DNA of 5,894 nt from an uncultured Deinococcales bacterium (GTDB lineage: Bacteria > Deinococcota > Deinococci > Deinococcales > Trueperaceae). Positions 1 to 5,670 of this stretch are shown here, in pieces. Numbering within the stretch: position 1 is the first letter of the stretch; every line of letters starts with the position of its first letter. Under the pieces are notes generated by a model, which was not told the origin of the DNA, ran no database searches, and was given only the letters and a program-made list of their open reading frames with translations. The translations under genes were made by a program, and so were the position numbers. The stretch spans positions 1-5,894 of the forward strand of contig CALGZD010000029.1 of assembly GCA_937934635.1 (NCBI GenBank), in the 5' to 3' direction.

Positions 1-1545
1 TTCAGCCTACCGCTCATCTCACAAGACTGGGCACAAATGGCGCAAACACTAGAAAATAGAACGAGCTTCTTCAATGCAAATGCTACTGGTGTTTGGGATA
101 GAGCGACTAACTCTGTCAGCATCAATGCTCCTGCAGGTGCTACTGTCTTTGTAACTGGTGCTAACATTCCTGGCAGCTCTACCTTTAACTATGGTGGCGC
201 TACTGTATCGGTGATAAATGGCAGTACAACAGGCGTTACACCTGAACCAACACCTACTCCTACCCCAACGCCTACACCGACTCCTGAGCCAACGCCAACA
301 CCGACACCGACTCCTGAGCCAACACCGACACCTTCTACAGTGACTGTTGCACCAATTCTTAACCAAGCTAGTGAAGAAGGTTCAAACGTAAGTGTTGATG
401 TTAGTGCGACAAGCTCAACAGGTGGAACACTGAGCTACTCTGCACTTGGTCTACCAACTGGTGTTGTCATCTCAGAAACAACAGGTGTTTTATCTGGCTC
501 ACCTAGTATTCCTGGTGTCTACAAAGTAACAGTGACCGCAACTGACGGTTCTGGTACTGGTTCACAAGCTTTTGATTGGACTATTACACCAGCACAAACT
601 ACTTTGGGAGACAACCTCCTACAAAATTCAGGTTTTGAAAATGGTACGACAGCTTGGGCAAATGCAAGTTGTGGAAGTGGTTCAATTACAACTTCAAATG
701 ATGCTATTGAAGGTCAATCTGCACTCAACCTATCAGGAAGTGCTGCATGTGTAAGCCAAATCCTAACTGCAACACCTGATACAGAGTACAACTTAAGCTG
801 TAAATCAAGTAACCTCTCAAACAGCTACGCTGATATGAGCATGTACTTCTATGACGGTGCGACTGCTACCAGCACTTTAGGCAAAGCTATTGCACTTGCA
901 GGCAGTGACTATACTGAATATACATTTACAGCTATTGCACCAAGTTCGGTAAGTACAGTTGGCATATATTTCTATATCGCTGACGGTGGCAACCTACTGA
1001 TTGACGATTGTGTACTTCAAGAGTCAATTAAAGGGGAAGCACCAACACCTGAGCCTACACCAACACCTGAGCCTGCACCTGAGCCTACACCTGCACCAAC
1101 TAACGATCTGCCTTGGACAGAAACTTTTGCTCAAGGAAATGGAACACAAAGTGATTCAGATGCTACAGCTTGGAGCTCGAGCCGTGCAAGTGGTACCTAC
1201 GGTGTTCAAAACGGTCGATTTGGCGTTCAAAATGCTGGTGGAGAAGCTATATGGCAATCTGAAACCATCACAGTTTCAGGTGCAACCAATGGCATAGCTT
1301 TCTCAGTCGATGTTCAATCAGGTGGAAAGCCTGAACGTGGTGATTATGTTCGCATCTCATACATTCTCGATGGTGGATCTGAACAAGTCATCTACGATCA
1401 ACAAGGTAAAATCAACCGTAATAAAGTCTTTAAAGTGTCAAACAACATCCCTGCTGCTGATACTATAGCAATCATCATCCGTGCTTCAACAAATGACAGT
1501 CGTGAAAGCTATTTCTGGGATAACTTATCTCTACAACAGCGTTAA
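1..1545 (+). CDS. Modular secreted carbohydrate-binding protein, C-terminal part (5' end outside window)
   Basis: The frame is open from base 1 with no stop. The first in-window ATG (base 37) has no convincing ribosome-binding site, so I treat the gene as truncated at its 5' end; 514 residues are visible. In order these are: a short end of an unidentified upstream domain (to about base 237); a Pro-Thr-Glu linker (238-333); a He_PIG-like putative Ig domain (about 349-588) with the LPTGV...TGVLSGSP...GVY.VTVTATD pattern; a CBM4/9-like jelly roll (about 613-1026) opening NLLQNSGFENGTTAW and ending LLIDDCVLQ, with four Cys that could form disulfides; a second Pro-rich linker (1042-1098); and a C-terminal beta-sandwich (about 1108-1536) from WTETFA to SYFWDNLSLQ. 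Such modules are typical of exported polysaccharide-active or surface-binding proteins. The enzymatic activity, if any, is encoded outside the window. Domain families are assigned by pattern only. The gene ends at TAA 46 bases before a strong terminator. Confidence 0.85.
   Translation, partial: FSLPLISQDWAQMAQTLENRTSFFNANATGVWDRATNSVSINAPAGATVFVTGANIPGSSTFNYGGATVSVINGSTTGVTPEPTPTPTPTPTPTPEPTPTPTPTPEPTPTPSTVTVAPILNQASEEGSNVSVDVSATSSTGGTLSYSALGLPTGVVISETTGVLSGSPSIPGVYKVTVTATDGSGTGSQAFDWTITPAQTTLGDNLLQNSGFENGTTAWANASCGSGSITTSNDAIEGQSALNLSGSAACVSQILTATPDTEYNLSCKSSNLSNSYADMSMYFYDGATATSTLGKAIALAGSDYTEYTFTAIAPSSVSTVGIYFYIADGGNLLIDDCVLQESIKGEAPTPEPTPTPEPAPEPTPAPTNDLPWTETFAQGNGTQSDSDATAWSSSRASGTYGVQNGRFGVQNAGGEAIWQSETITVSGATNGIAFSVDVQSGGKPERGDYVRISYILDGGSEQVIYDQQGKINRNKVFKVSNNIPAADTIAIIIRASTNDSRESYFWDNLSLQQR
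238..333 (+). repeat. Pro-Thr/Glu linker repeat (coding)
   Basis: About 32 residues of alternating TP and EP dipeptides, encoded by repeated six-base units of the type CCNACN with occasional CCTGAG/CCTGAA. Larger blocks such as ACTCCTGAGCCAAC recur at about 280 and 319. It is a flexible interdomain spacer, common in secreted glycan-active proteins, and its repetitive DNA is prone to length change. Confidence 0.9.
1042..1098 (+). repeat. Second Pro-rich linker repeat (coding)
   Basis: Nineteen residues of PTPEP/APEP units joining the CBM-like domain to the C-terminal beta-sandwich. It is built from repeated CCTGAGCCTACACC-type DNA, a shorter relative of the linker at 238-333. Confidence 0.85.
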
Positions 1546-1551
1546 GCTAAA

Positions 1552-1586
1552 CTGTTACTAACTATTACTAAACGCTATTACTAAAC
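1552..1586 (+). repeat. Short imperfect tandem repeat between stop codon and terminator
   Basis: The 12-mer CTATTACTAAAC occurs at 1562-1573 and again at 1575-1586, a period of 13. A diverged copy, CTGTTACTAAC, lies just before at 1552-1562. It is non-coding and has no evident function. Confidence 0.8.
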
Positions 1587-1590
1587 ACAG

Positions 1591-1623
1591 AAAAAGCACC
1601 TAGTTCAACACTAGGTGCTTTTT
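1591..1623. terminator. Bidirectional intrinsic terminator
   Basis: A perfect 13 bp inverted repeat: AAAAAGCACCTAG (1591-1603) and CTAGGTGCTTTTT (1611-1623), with a 7-base loop. The stem core GCACCTAG is flanked by A on the left and by T on the right (continuing to 1624). On either strand the transcript therefore ends in a hairpin followed by a U run. It lies between convergent genes ending at 1545 (plus) and 1646 (minus), so it can serve both. Confidence 0.92.
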
Positions 1624-1645
1624 TATTTCTCTTAATTTTTAAAGG

Positions 1646-3352
1646 TTAACGACGTCCCATCATCTCAAAGTCTGCCTCTACATATTCACCTTCGATAACC
1701 TCTAAAGTAGGGTTCTCCATTGGCAAACTTGAATCAACTGCTGTAATCGATTTTTGGAATGTGATTGCACCTTCTGCGATAATACCACCACGTACATCAG
1801 CATTTAGACTGTTTGTGTAAGTACCCTTTGCTTGAAAAACACCAAACATAACACCATCTTTGTTAATCGTCATGTTTTTATCAGATACTGCATTTATTCC
1901 TACTACAGTGCGACCATCTGTAGATTCTTGAAGTAGTTCGTTGTTCATAGTTAAATTTGATGCAGTTAAGAGTGATGATGTACCTTGAATTGAAGTGGTC
2001 TTTTGAAAAGTCAAATCATCCTTCGCATAAATCAAGCTATCATCAATCGTAGAATCACCAATTTCTAAACTTCCATCACCAACAGAAACAATGACTGCAT
2101 CATCCAAGATGCTGCCAGAAAAAATTCGCATCTGCCCTGTTAGATTGATAATCCGTACTCCACTCAAATCAGCATTACGTGGAATATCAATACCACCTTT
2201 TTTAGTGATACACACTGTTTTACCACCTCTAAAGCCTGCATCGTATAGGTCACTACTTCTGTAAACATCCATTGAGCTTGCATCGTGAATCTTCACACCA
2301 AAACTCGTACAGATATGATTGATTGCTTTACTGATATCAATATCAGCATCTACAGGTCCATAGTTTGGATCAGTATTATAAACACCGTCACCATTTGTAT
2401 CAGCAAGGTCTAACAAACTAACACTCGATAAATCAGCGTCAGCTGGTAAATAATCAAGTTTTTGCAGTGCTTCAGCAGAAATCATCGGTTTTCCATTGTC
2501 ATTAAAGACTGCAGCCAAACCTTTAAGCAATGCAGCATTTGCATTGATAACTACAGGTTGTGGATTTTTCGGCTGCCCGTCTGGTAACCATGGATTAAAT
2601 GGGTCATAAACCATCGACCTTGGCTTACCAAAGCTACATAGGTTCTCACCACGAGGTTCTACACATGTGTAATCTTCTTGGTCAAATGCAGCTGAAAAGT
2701 ACGACTCCTTGTTTTCTGCTTCTTTGGTTTCAATGCAATCGCCAGTCTCTTCACTGTAAGCAATGCAATCAAATACCGTGTCTAAGTCGCCGTGTACTGT
2801 AAAGCCTTCATTGCCGTGTATGCCTGCAGATGTCAGCACTGTACCTTGCATTTGATTAAAGGTAACCTCTTGCTTAGATAAGATGCCGTGTTGATAGGCT
2901 GGTAATGGTCTACTATGACCTGTTGAAGCAGGAATCGCATTGGCAAGCATTTCAGACGTATAGCTTGCATCTTTTCCACTTTGACCAACTACTGCCATGT
3001 ATATATTAGTTCCCGTTGTACTATAGGCATTTGGATCTAAGAAGTAATTGAAATCTGTTTGTGTAGCACTCACTGCCAAAGGCACTAAGCTACCAACGGT
3101 ATTATCAGTTGGCATCAACCCTGTATTTTTCCAACTGTCTCCAAACATAATGTAAGATACTTCAATACCTGCTTCCGCATTATATTTTGCGATAGCGTGG
3201 TTTTGAATGTTTTCTGCGACCTTCAAGTTGTTTTGAGTTAGATATAATGTTCCGAACGATAGCGTTGCAGCTACTGCCAACACGATCATCATGACTGTCA
3301 ATGCTATACCTTGTTCCCTATGATTGTTATTCCCCGAATAAACCGTTTTCAT
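1646..3352 (-). CDS. PilX-like minor pilin / type IV pilus-associated protein with large C-terminal domain
   Basis: A 568-residue protein starting at the ATG at 3352. A run of five G (minus strand, 3358-3362) lies five bases upstream as a plausible ribosome-binding site. The alternative in-frame TTG at 3364 overlaps that site and is less likely. A short polar leader ends in REQG (residues 12-15), followed by the hydrophobic helix IALTVMMIVLAVAATLSFG (16-34) and then a helix with AKYNAEAGIEVSY (55-67). This is the PilX/GspK-like pattern, with probable prepilin peptidase cleavage after Gly15 and no Glu at +5. The roughly 500-residue exported part has six Cys, a DTNGDG calcium-loop-like motif (318-323) and, from about residue 385, repeating short hydrophobic strands (VRIINLTG, AVIVSVGDGSLEIG, SLIYAKDDLTFQ) that suggest a beta-helix. 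Family members are minor pilins or pseudopilins of type IV pili or secretion systems. No other pilus gene is visible here, so its machine and ligand are unknown. Confidence 0.85.
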   Translation of the reverse strand: MKTVYSGNNNHREQGIALTVMMIVLAVAATLSFGTLYLTQNNLKVAENIQNHAIAKYNAEAGIEVSYIMFGDSWKNTGLMPTDNTVGSLVPLAVSATQTDFNYFLDPNAYSTTGTNIYMAVVGQSGKDASYTSEMLANAIPASTGHSRPLPAYQHGILSKQEVTFNQMQGTVLTSAGIHGNEGFTVHGDLDTVFDCIAYSEETGDCIETKEAENKESYFSAAFDQEDYTCVEPRGENLCSFGKPRSMVYDPFNPWLPDGQPKNPQPVVINANAALLKGLAAVFNDNGKPMISAEALQKLDYLPADADLSSVSLLDLADTNGDGVYNTDPNYGPVDADIDISKAINHICTSFGVKIHDASSMDVYRSSDLYDAGFRGGKTVCITKKGGIDIPRNADLSGVRIINLTGQMRIFSGSILDDAVIVSVGDGSLEIGDSTIDDSLIYAKDDLTFQKTTSIQGTSSLLTASNLTMNNELLQESTDGRTVVGINAVSDKNMTINKDGVMFGVFQAKGTYTNSLNADVRGGIIAEGAITFQKSITAVDSSLPMENPTLEVIEGEYVEADFEMMGRR

Positions 3353-3375
3353 GATTGCCCCCAATCAAGTAACCA

Positions 3376-3406
3376 TTATTGCTATTTCGTTTATTGCTAT
3401 TTCGTT
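3376..3406. repeat. 15 bp tandem repeat upstream of the pilin-like gene
   Basis: The 16-mer TTATTGCTATTTCGTT occurs at 3376-3391 and 3391-3406, sharing one base, so the exact period is 15. It lies 24 to 54 bases upstream of the pilin-like start codon, in its 5' leader or promoter region. Confidence 0.9.
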
Positions 3407-3502
3407 GGTATATCTAAACTACAGATGAAGTAGAGGAAAAGATAGTGTAATACAAAAAGTCCGAAGCTTTAGATAAATGCCAACTAGCCATATTATTTTT
3501 GG

Positions 3503-3536
3503 TTTACACCAATGGCTATTGGAATTAGTGTATGCT
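3503..3536 (+). promoter_or_regulatory. Weak candidate promoter for the riboswitch-btuCD transcript
   Basis: A -10-like TATGCT (3531-3536, four of six matches to TATAAT) ends five bases before the riboswitch's first paired base, which would place the RNA start near the aptamer's 5' end. The nearest -35-like hexamer, TTTACA (3503-3508), gives a 22-base spacer, which is too long. Pairing TTTACA with TAGTGT (3526-3531) gives 17 bases but a poor -10. Position is therefore suggestive only. Overlapping inverted repeats (3499-3522) cover this region. Confidence 0.3.
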
Positions 3537-3541
3537 AAGTG

Positions 3542-3709
3542 CTGGGCTTGACGTTACCCCCAAATGGGGGGAGAATGTATTGTGAGAACACAATTTAGAA
3601 AAGCAACACTTTTCTTTATGTAATAGCACAAGCCTTAAGCCATTCAGAAATTGGGGAAGTTGGTGAAAGTCCAGCACTGTCCCGCAACGGTTAAAGTCCG
3701 AATACCAGT
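3542..3709 (+). ncRNA. Cobalamin riboswitch aptamer (compact class-II type)
   Basis: The conserved core is plain: GGGGAAG (3653-3659), TGGTGAAAGTCCA (3661-3673), CCCGCAACGG (3681-3690) and a B12-box-like AGTCCGAATACCAGT (3695-3709). Only a few bases separate the L5 region from the B12 box, so the large P7-P10 arm and the GCCACTG motif of class I are missing. That is the layout of short class-II cobalamin riboswitches, and the CGGTTA...TCCGAAT run resembles the env8-type core as I recall it. Closing helices I can draw are P1 CTGG (3542-3545)/CCAG (3705-3708), P2 GCTT (3546-3549)/AAGC (3637-3640), P4 TGG (3661-3663)/CCA (3671-3673), and P6 CGG (3688-3690)/CCG (3698-3700). An inserted region with three hairpins sits inside P2. 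It precedes a BtuC-like gene, which fits repression of B12 uptake when cobalamin is bound. Ligand preference (methyl-, hydroxo- or adenosyl-cobalamin) cannot be read with certainty. Confidence 0.93.
3557..3614 (+). other. Three consecutive hairpins inserted in the riboswitch 5' arm
   Basis: Three perfect small stem-loops follow one another: CCCCC-AAAT-GGGGG (3557-3570), ATTGTG-AGAA-CACAAT (3579-3594) and GAAAAG-CAACA-CTTTTC (3598-3614). They fall between the proposed P2 strands, a region that is normally short. They probably form a peripheral arm of the aptamer; no ligand-binding consensus maps here. Confidence 0.65.
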
Positions 3710-3746
3710 TTTTGAATCACATTTAACTAGTTTCGCAGAAGCTTAG

Positions 3747-3785
3747 TACTGCAACCTAATACTGCAACCTAATACTGTAACCTTG
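3747..3785 (+). repeat. 13 bp tandem repeat (three copies) in riboswitch expression platform
   Basis: The unit TACTGCAACCTAA occurs exactly at 3747-3759 and 3760-3772. A third diverged copy at 3773-3785 (TACTGTAACCTTG) supplies the left arm of the regulatory hairpin before the permease gene. Confidence 0.9.
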
Positions 3786-3797
3786 CGAGGACAAGGT
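3780..3797 (+). promoter_or_regulatory. P13/L13 regulatory hairpin enclosing the btuC ribosome-binding site
   Basis: A 6 bp stem, ACCTTG (3780-3785) with CAAGGT (3792-3797), closes the six-base loop CGAGGA. Both candidate Shine-Dalgarno sequences lie in it: GAGGA in the loop (3787-3791, 11 bases from ATG) and AAGG in the 3' arm (3793-3796, 6 bases from ATG). TTGCG (3783-3787) plus GGA (3789-3791) is complementary to the aptamer's L5 TCCCGCAA (3680-3687), with one bulged A. This matches the known L5-L13 kissing-loop switch: bound cobalamin would stabilise the kiss and hide the ribosome-binding site. Confidence 0.75.
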
Positions 3798-3802
3798 CCA
3801 TA

Positions 3803-4867
3803 ATGATTAAAAAACTATCTAGATTTTCCCTAACTTCAAAACAAAGCACAACTGAAACACATCTTTCTTTTATACCCATCGTCTCACTGATTGTTTCCAG
3901 CACTGTTCTAATTTTAGTCATTGTGCTTGCAACAGCAATCGGTTCAGTACAAATCAATCCTCTTGAGGTAGCAAGCTCTATTTGGCATGGTCTCACGGGG
4001 CAACTAAGCACAACAACAGACACTATTATCTGGAAAATTCGATTGCCTCGTGTACTGCTTGCAGGCTTTGTTGGCGCAGCACTATCACTCTCAGGACTAG
4101 CGTATCAGGGCATCTTCCGTAACCCATTAGCTGACCCTTATTTACTGGGCTCTGCAAGTGGTGCAGGCTTTGCTGCAACCATCGTTTTACTCTACGCAGC
4201 TAATTACCCCTTACTTGCACAAATTGGCGTTCCTTTAGCTGCCTTTATTGGAGCACTTTTAAGTGTTCTTACTGTTGTCTTTTTAGCTCGCCAAGGCTCT
4301 CGCTTACATATCATTGCCTTGATTTTGTCTGGGGTTGTCGTTGGAAGCAGCTTAACAGCATTCACTTCATTCATGATGCTTATGGCAAGGGAACAAACAA
4401 ACGAAGTCCTAGCATGGATGCTTGGTAGCTTTTCACTTGCCACATGGTCAAAATTAAGCATATTATCCCCACTCGTTATTATCACCTTTATAGCTCTGCT
4501 TCTTCTCTCTAGACCTCTTAACCTTTTACAACTTGGTGATGAACAGGCATTACAGCTTGGCATTCCTGTAGAAAGGCTAAAGTTTGTGCTTCTAGCTATC
4601 GCTAGCCTTGCTACTGCTGCTGCTGTTAGTGTTTCAGGTATCATTGGATTTGTCGGACTCATGATTCCGCACGCAGTTCGTTTAGCTTTTGGTGGTGATT
4701 ACCGCAAACTATTACCACTCGCTTTACTGTGGGGTGCTACTTTTATGATACTAGCTGACCTTATGGCACGAACGCTCATCTCCCCTTCTGAGATTCCTGT
4801 TGGTGTAATTACTGCGCTTGTTGGTGGTCCATTTTTCTTGTACTTGTTGAAACGAAGAAAGTTTTAG
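3803..4867 (+). CDS. btuC: Cobalamin ABC importer, permease subunit (BtuC-like, FecCD family)
   Basis: A 354-residue polytopic inner-membrane protein, normal length for FecCD permeases, which import vitamin B12, haem or iron-siderophores as dimers bound to an ATPase pair. Family marks are IRLPRVLLAGFVGAALSLSG (79-98), YQGIFRNPLADPYLLGSASG (101-120), the GDEQALQLGI coupling region that contacts the ATPase (245-254), and GFVGLMIPHAVR (282-293). A hydrophilic N-terminus of about 20 residues precedes the first membrane segment (about 23-47). About ten hydrophobic segments are expected for the family, and many are evident. Sequence alone does not separate B12 from siderophore permeases; substrate is inferred from the cobalamin riboswitch directly upstream. 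The ATG at 3803 is chosen because it follows the riboswitch hairpin carrying the ribosome-binding site. It is followed after one base by the ATPase gene. Confidence 0.9.
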   Translation: MIKKLSRFSLTSKQSTTETHLSFIPIVSLIVSSTVLILVIVLATAIGSVQINPLEVASSIWHGLTGQLSTTTDTIIWKIRLPRVLLAGFVGAALSLSGLAYQGIFRNPLADPYLLGSASGAGFAATIVLLYAANYPLLAQIGVPLAAFIGALLSVLTVVFLARQGSRLHIIALILSGVVVGSSLTAFTSFMMLMAREQTNEVLAWMLGSFSLATWSKLSILSPLVIITFIALLLLSRPLNLLQLGDEQALQLGIPVERLKFVLLAIASLATAAAVSVSGIIGFVGLMIPHAVRLAFGGDYRKLLPLALLWGATFMILADLMARTLISPSEIPVGVITALVGGPFFLYLLKRRKF

Positions 4868-4868
4868 G

Positions 4869-5645
4869 ATGACTTTAAGTTGTGAAAATGTGAGCTTTAG
4901 TTATCAAGACAACTCTGTTTTGACAGATATAAGCTTTGAGCTATCTACCAATGAGATTTTAGGGGTTATTGGACCAAATGGTGCTGGGAAATCTACAGTT
5001 ATCAAGTTAATGAGTCGGGTGCTCGAGCCCACTTCAGGCACTATCAAACTTGGCGGCACACCTATCCAATCCATAAAACGAAAAAACCTAGCAAAACAAA
5101 TCGCAGTCCTTCCCCAAAGCTACATTATGCCCGAAGCCTTCACGGTCTTTGAACTTGTACTTATGGGACGTACCCCCCACTTAGGTCTGTGGCAACAAGA
5201 AACAAAAGAAGATATTCGACGTGTTGAAGAAGCTATGCAAAAAACCGAAATCTGGCACATGCGTGAGCGCATGGCTTCAGAACTTTCTGGCGGTGAGCGA
5301 CAGAGATTATTAATAGCAAGGGCACTAGTACAAGAAGCAACCTATCTTCTACTTGATGAACCCACCAACCATTTAGATATAAAACATCAATTAGAAAGTT
5401 TACGCTTTCTCAAAAATAAGCTAAGCAATAAACCTAGCAATGAACTTGGTATCTTAGTCGTAATTCACGACTTAAATATTGCAGCACAACTCTGCAACCG
5501 ACTGATACTCTTAAGTAAAGGTAAAATGGTAAGCACTGGCAATGTCAATGAGGTATTAACAAAAGAAAACATAAGTCAATACTTTGAGGCAGACACAAGC
5601 ATTTTGCAGCATAACAATCATCCAGTGATTGTCCCACAACTATAG
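4869..5645 (+). CDS. btuD: Cobalamin ABC importer, ATP-binding subunit (BtuD-like)
   Basis: A 258-residue cytoplasmic ATPase that would power the preceding permease. All nucleotide-binding motifs are intact: Walker A GPNGAGKST (35-43), Q-loop Gln83 in LPQS, signature LSGGERQ (139-145), Walker B YLLLDEP (159-165), D-loop NHLD (167-170) and switch His200 in VVIHD. Length and motif order fit the FecE/BtuD/HmuV importer ATPases. The ATG begins one base after the permease stop codon and there is only a weak Shine-Dalgarno (purines AAGAAAG upstream, AGG touching the start), so translation is probably coupled to the permease. Cobalamin specificity is inferred from the upstream riboswitch; a siderophore ATPase would look much the same. 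No substrate-binding protein follows it here. Confidence 0.9.
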   Translation: MTLSCENVSFSYQDNSVLTDISFELSTNEILGVIGPNGAGKSTVIKLMSRVLEPTSGTIKLGGTPIQSIKRKNLAKQIAVLPQSYIMPEAFTVFELVLMGRTPHLGLWQQETKEDIRRVEEAMQKTEIWHMRERMASELSGGERQRLLIARALVQEATYLLLDEPTNHLDIKHQLESLRFLKNKLSNKPSNELGILVVIHDLNIAAQLCNRLILLSKGKMVSTGNVNEVLTKENISQYFEADTSILQHNNHPVIVPQL

Positions 5646-5670
5646 TTTCTAACAAGATAAAAACAACATA

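Noticed and set aside
37..45. ATG at 37 as the real start of the first gene
   Set aside because: The frame is open through base 1, the upstream residues look like folded protein, there is no clear Shine-Dalgarno, and the protein would lack a signal peptide.
241..330. CRISPR-like or noncoding repeat array
   Set aside because: The repeats are in frame, encode alternating Pro-Thr, and have no spacers.
49..366. Minus-strand 105-residue open frame rich in Arg and Cys
   Set aside because: It is the antisense of the Pro-Thr linker; its composition is an artefact of the repeat.
3362..3364. TTG start four codons upstream for the pilin-like gene
   Set aside because: It overlaps the G-rich ribosome-binding site that serves the ATG at 3352; the added residues extend the leader without benefit.
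3705..3715. Intrinsic terminator at the T5 run after the aptamer
   Set aside because: Only the short P1 helix precedes it and there is no strong adjacent GC stem, so translational control fits better.
3769..4023. Minus-strand 84-residue open frame overlapping the riboswitch end and btuC start
   Set aside because: It is antisense to a conserved RNA element and to a conserved gene, with no ribosome-binding site or recognisable domain.
4204..4662. Minus-strand 152-residue open frame
   Set aside because: It lies wholly within the well-supported BtuC-like gene on the other strand and resembles no protein I recognise.
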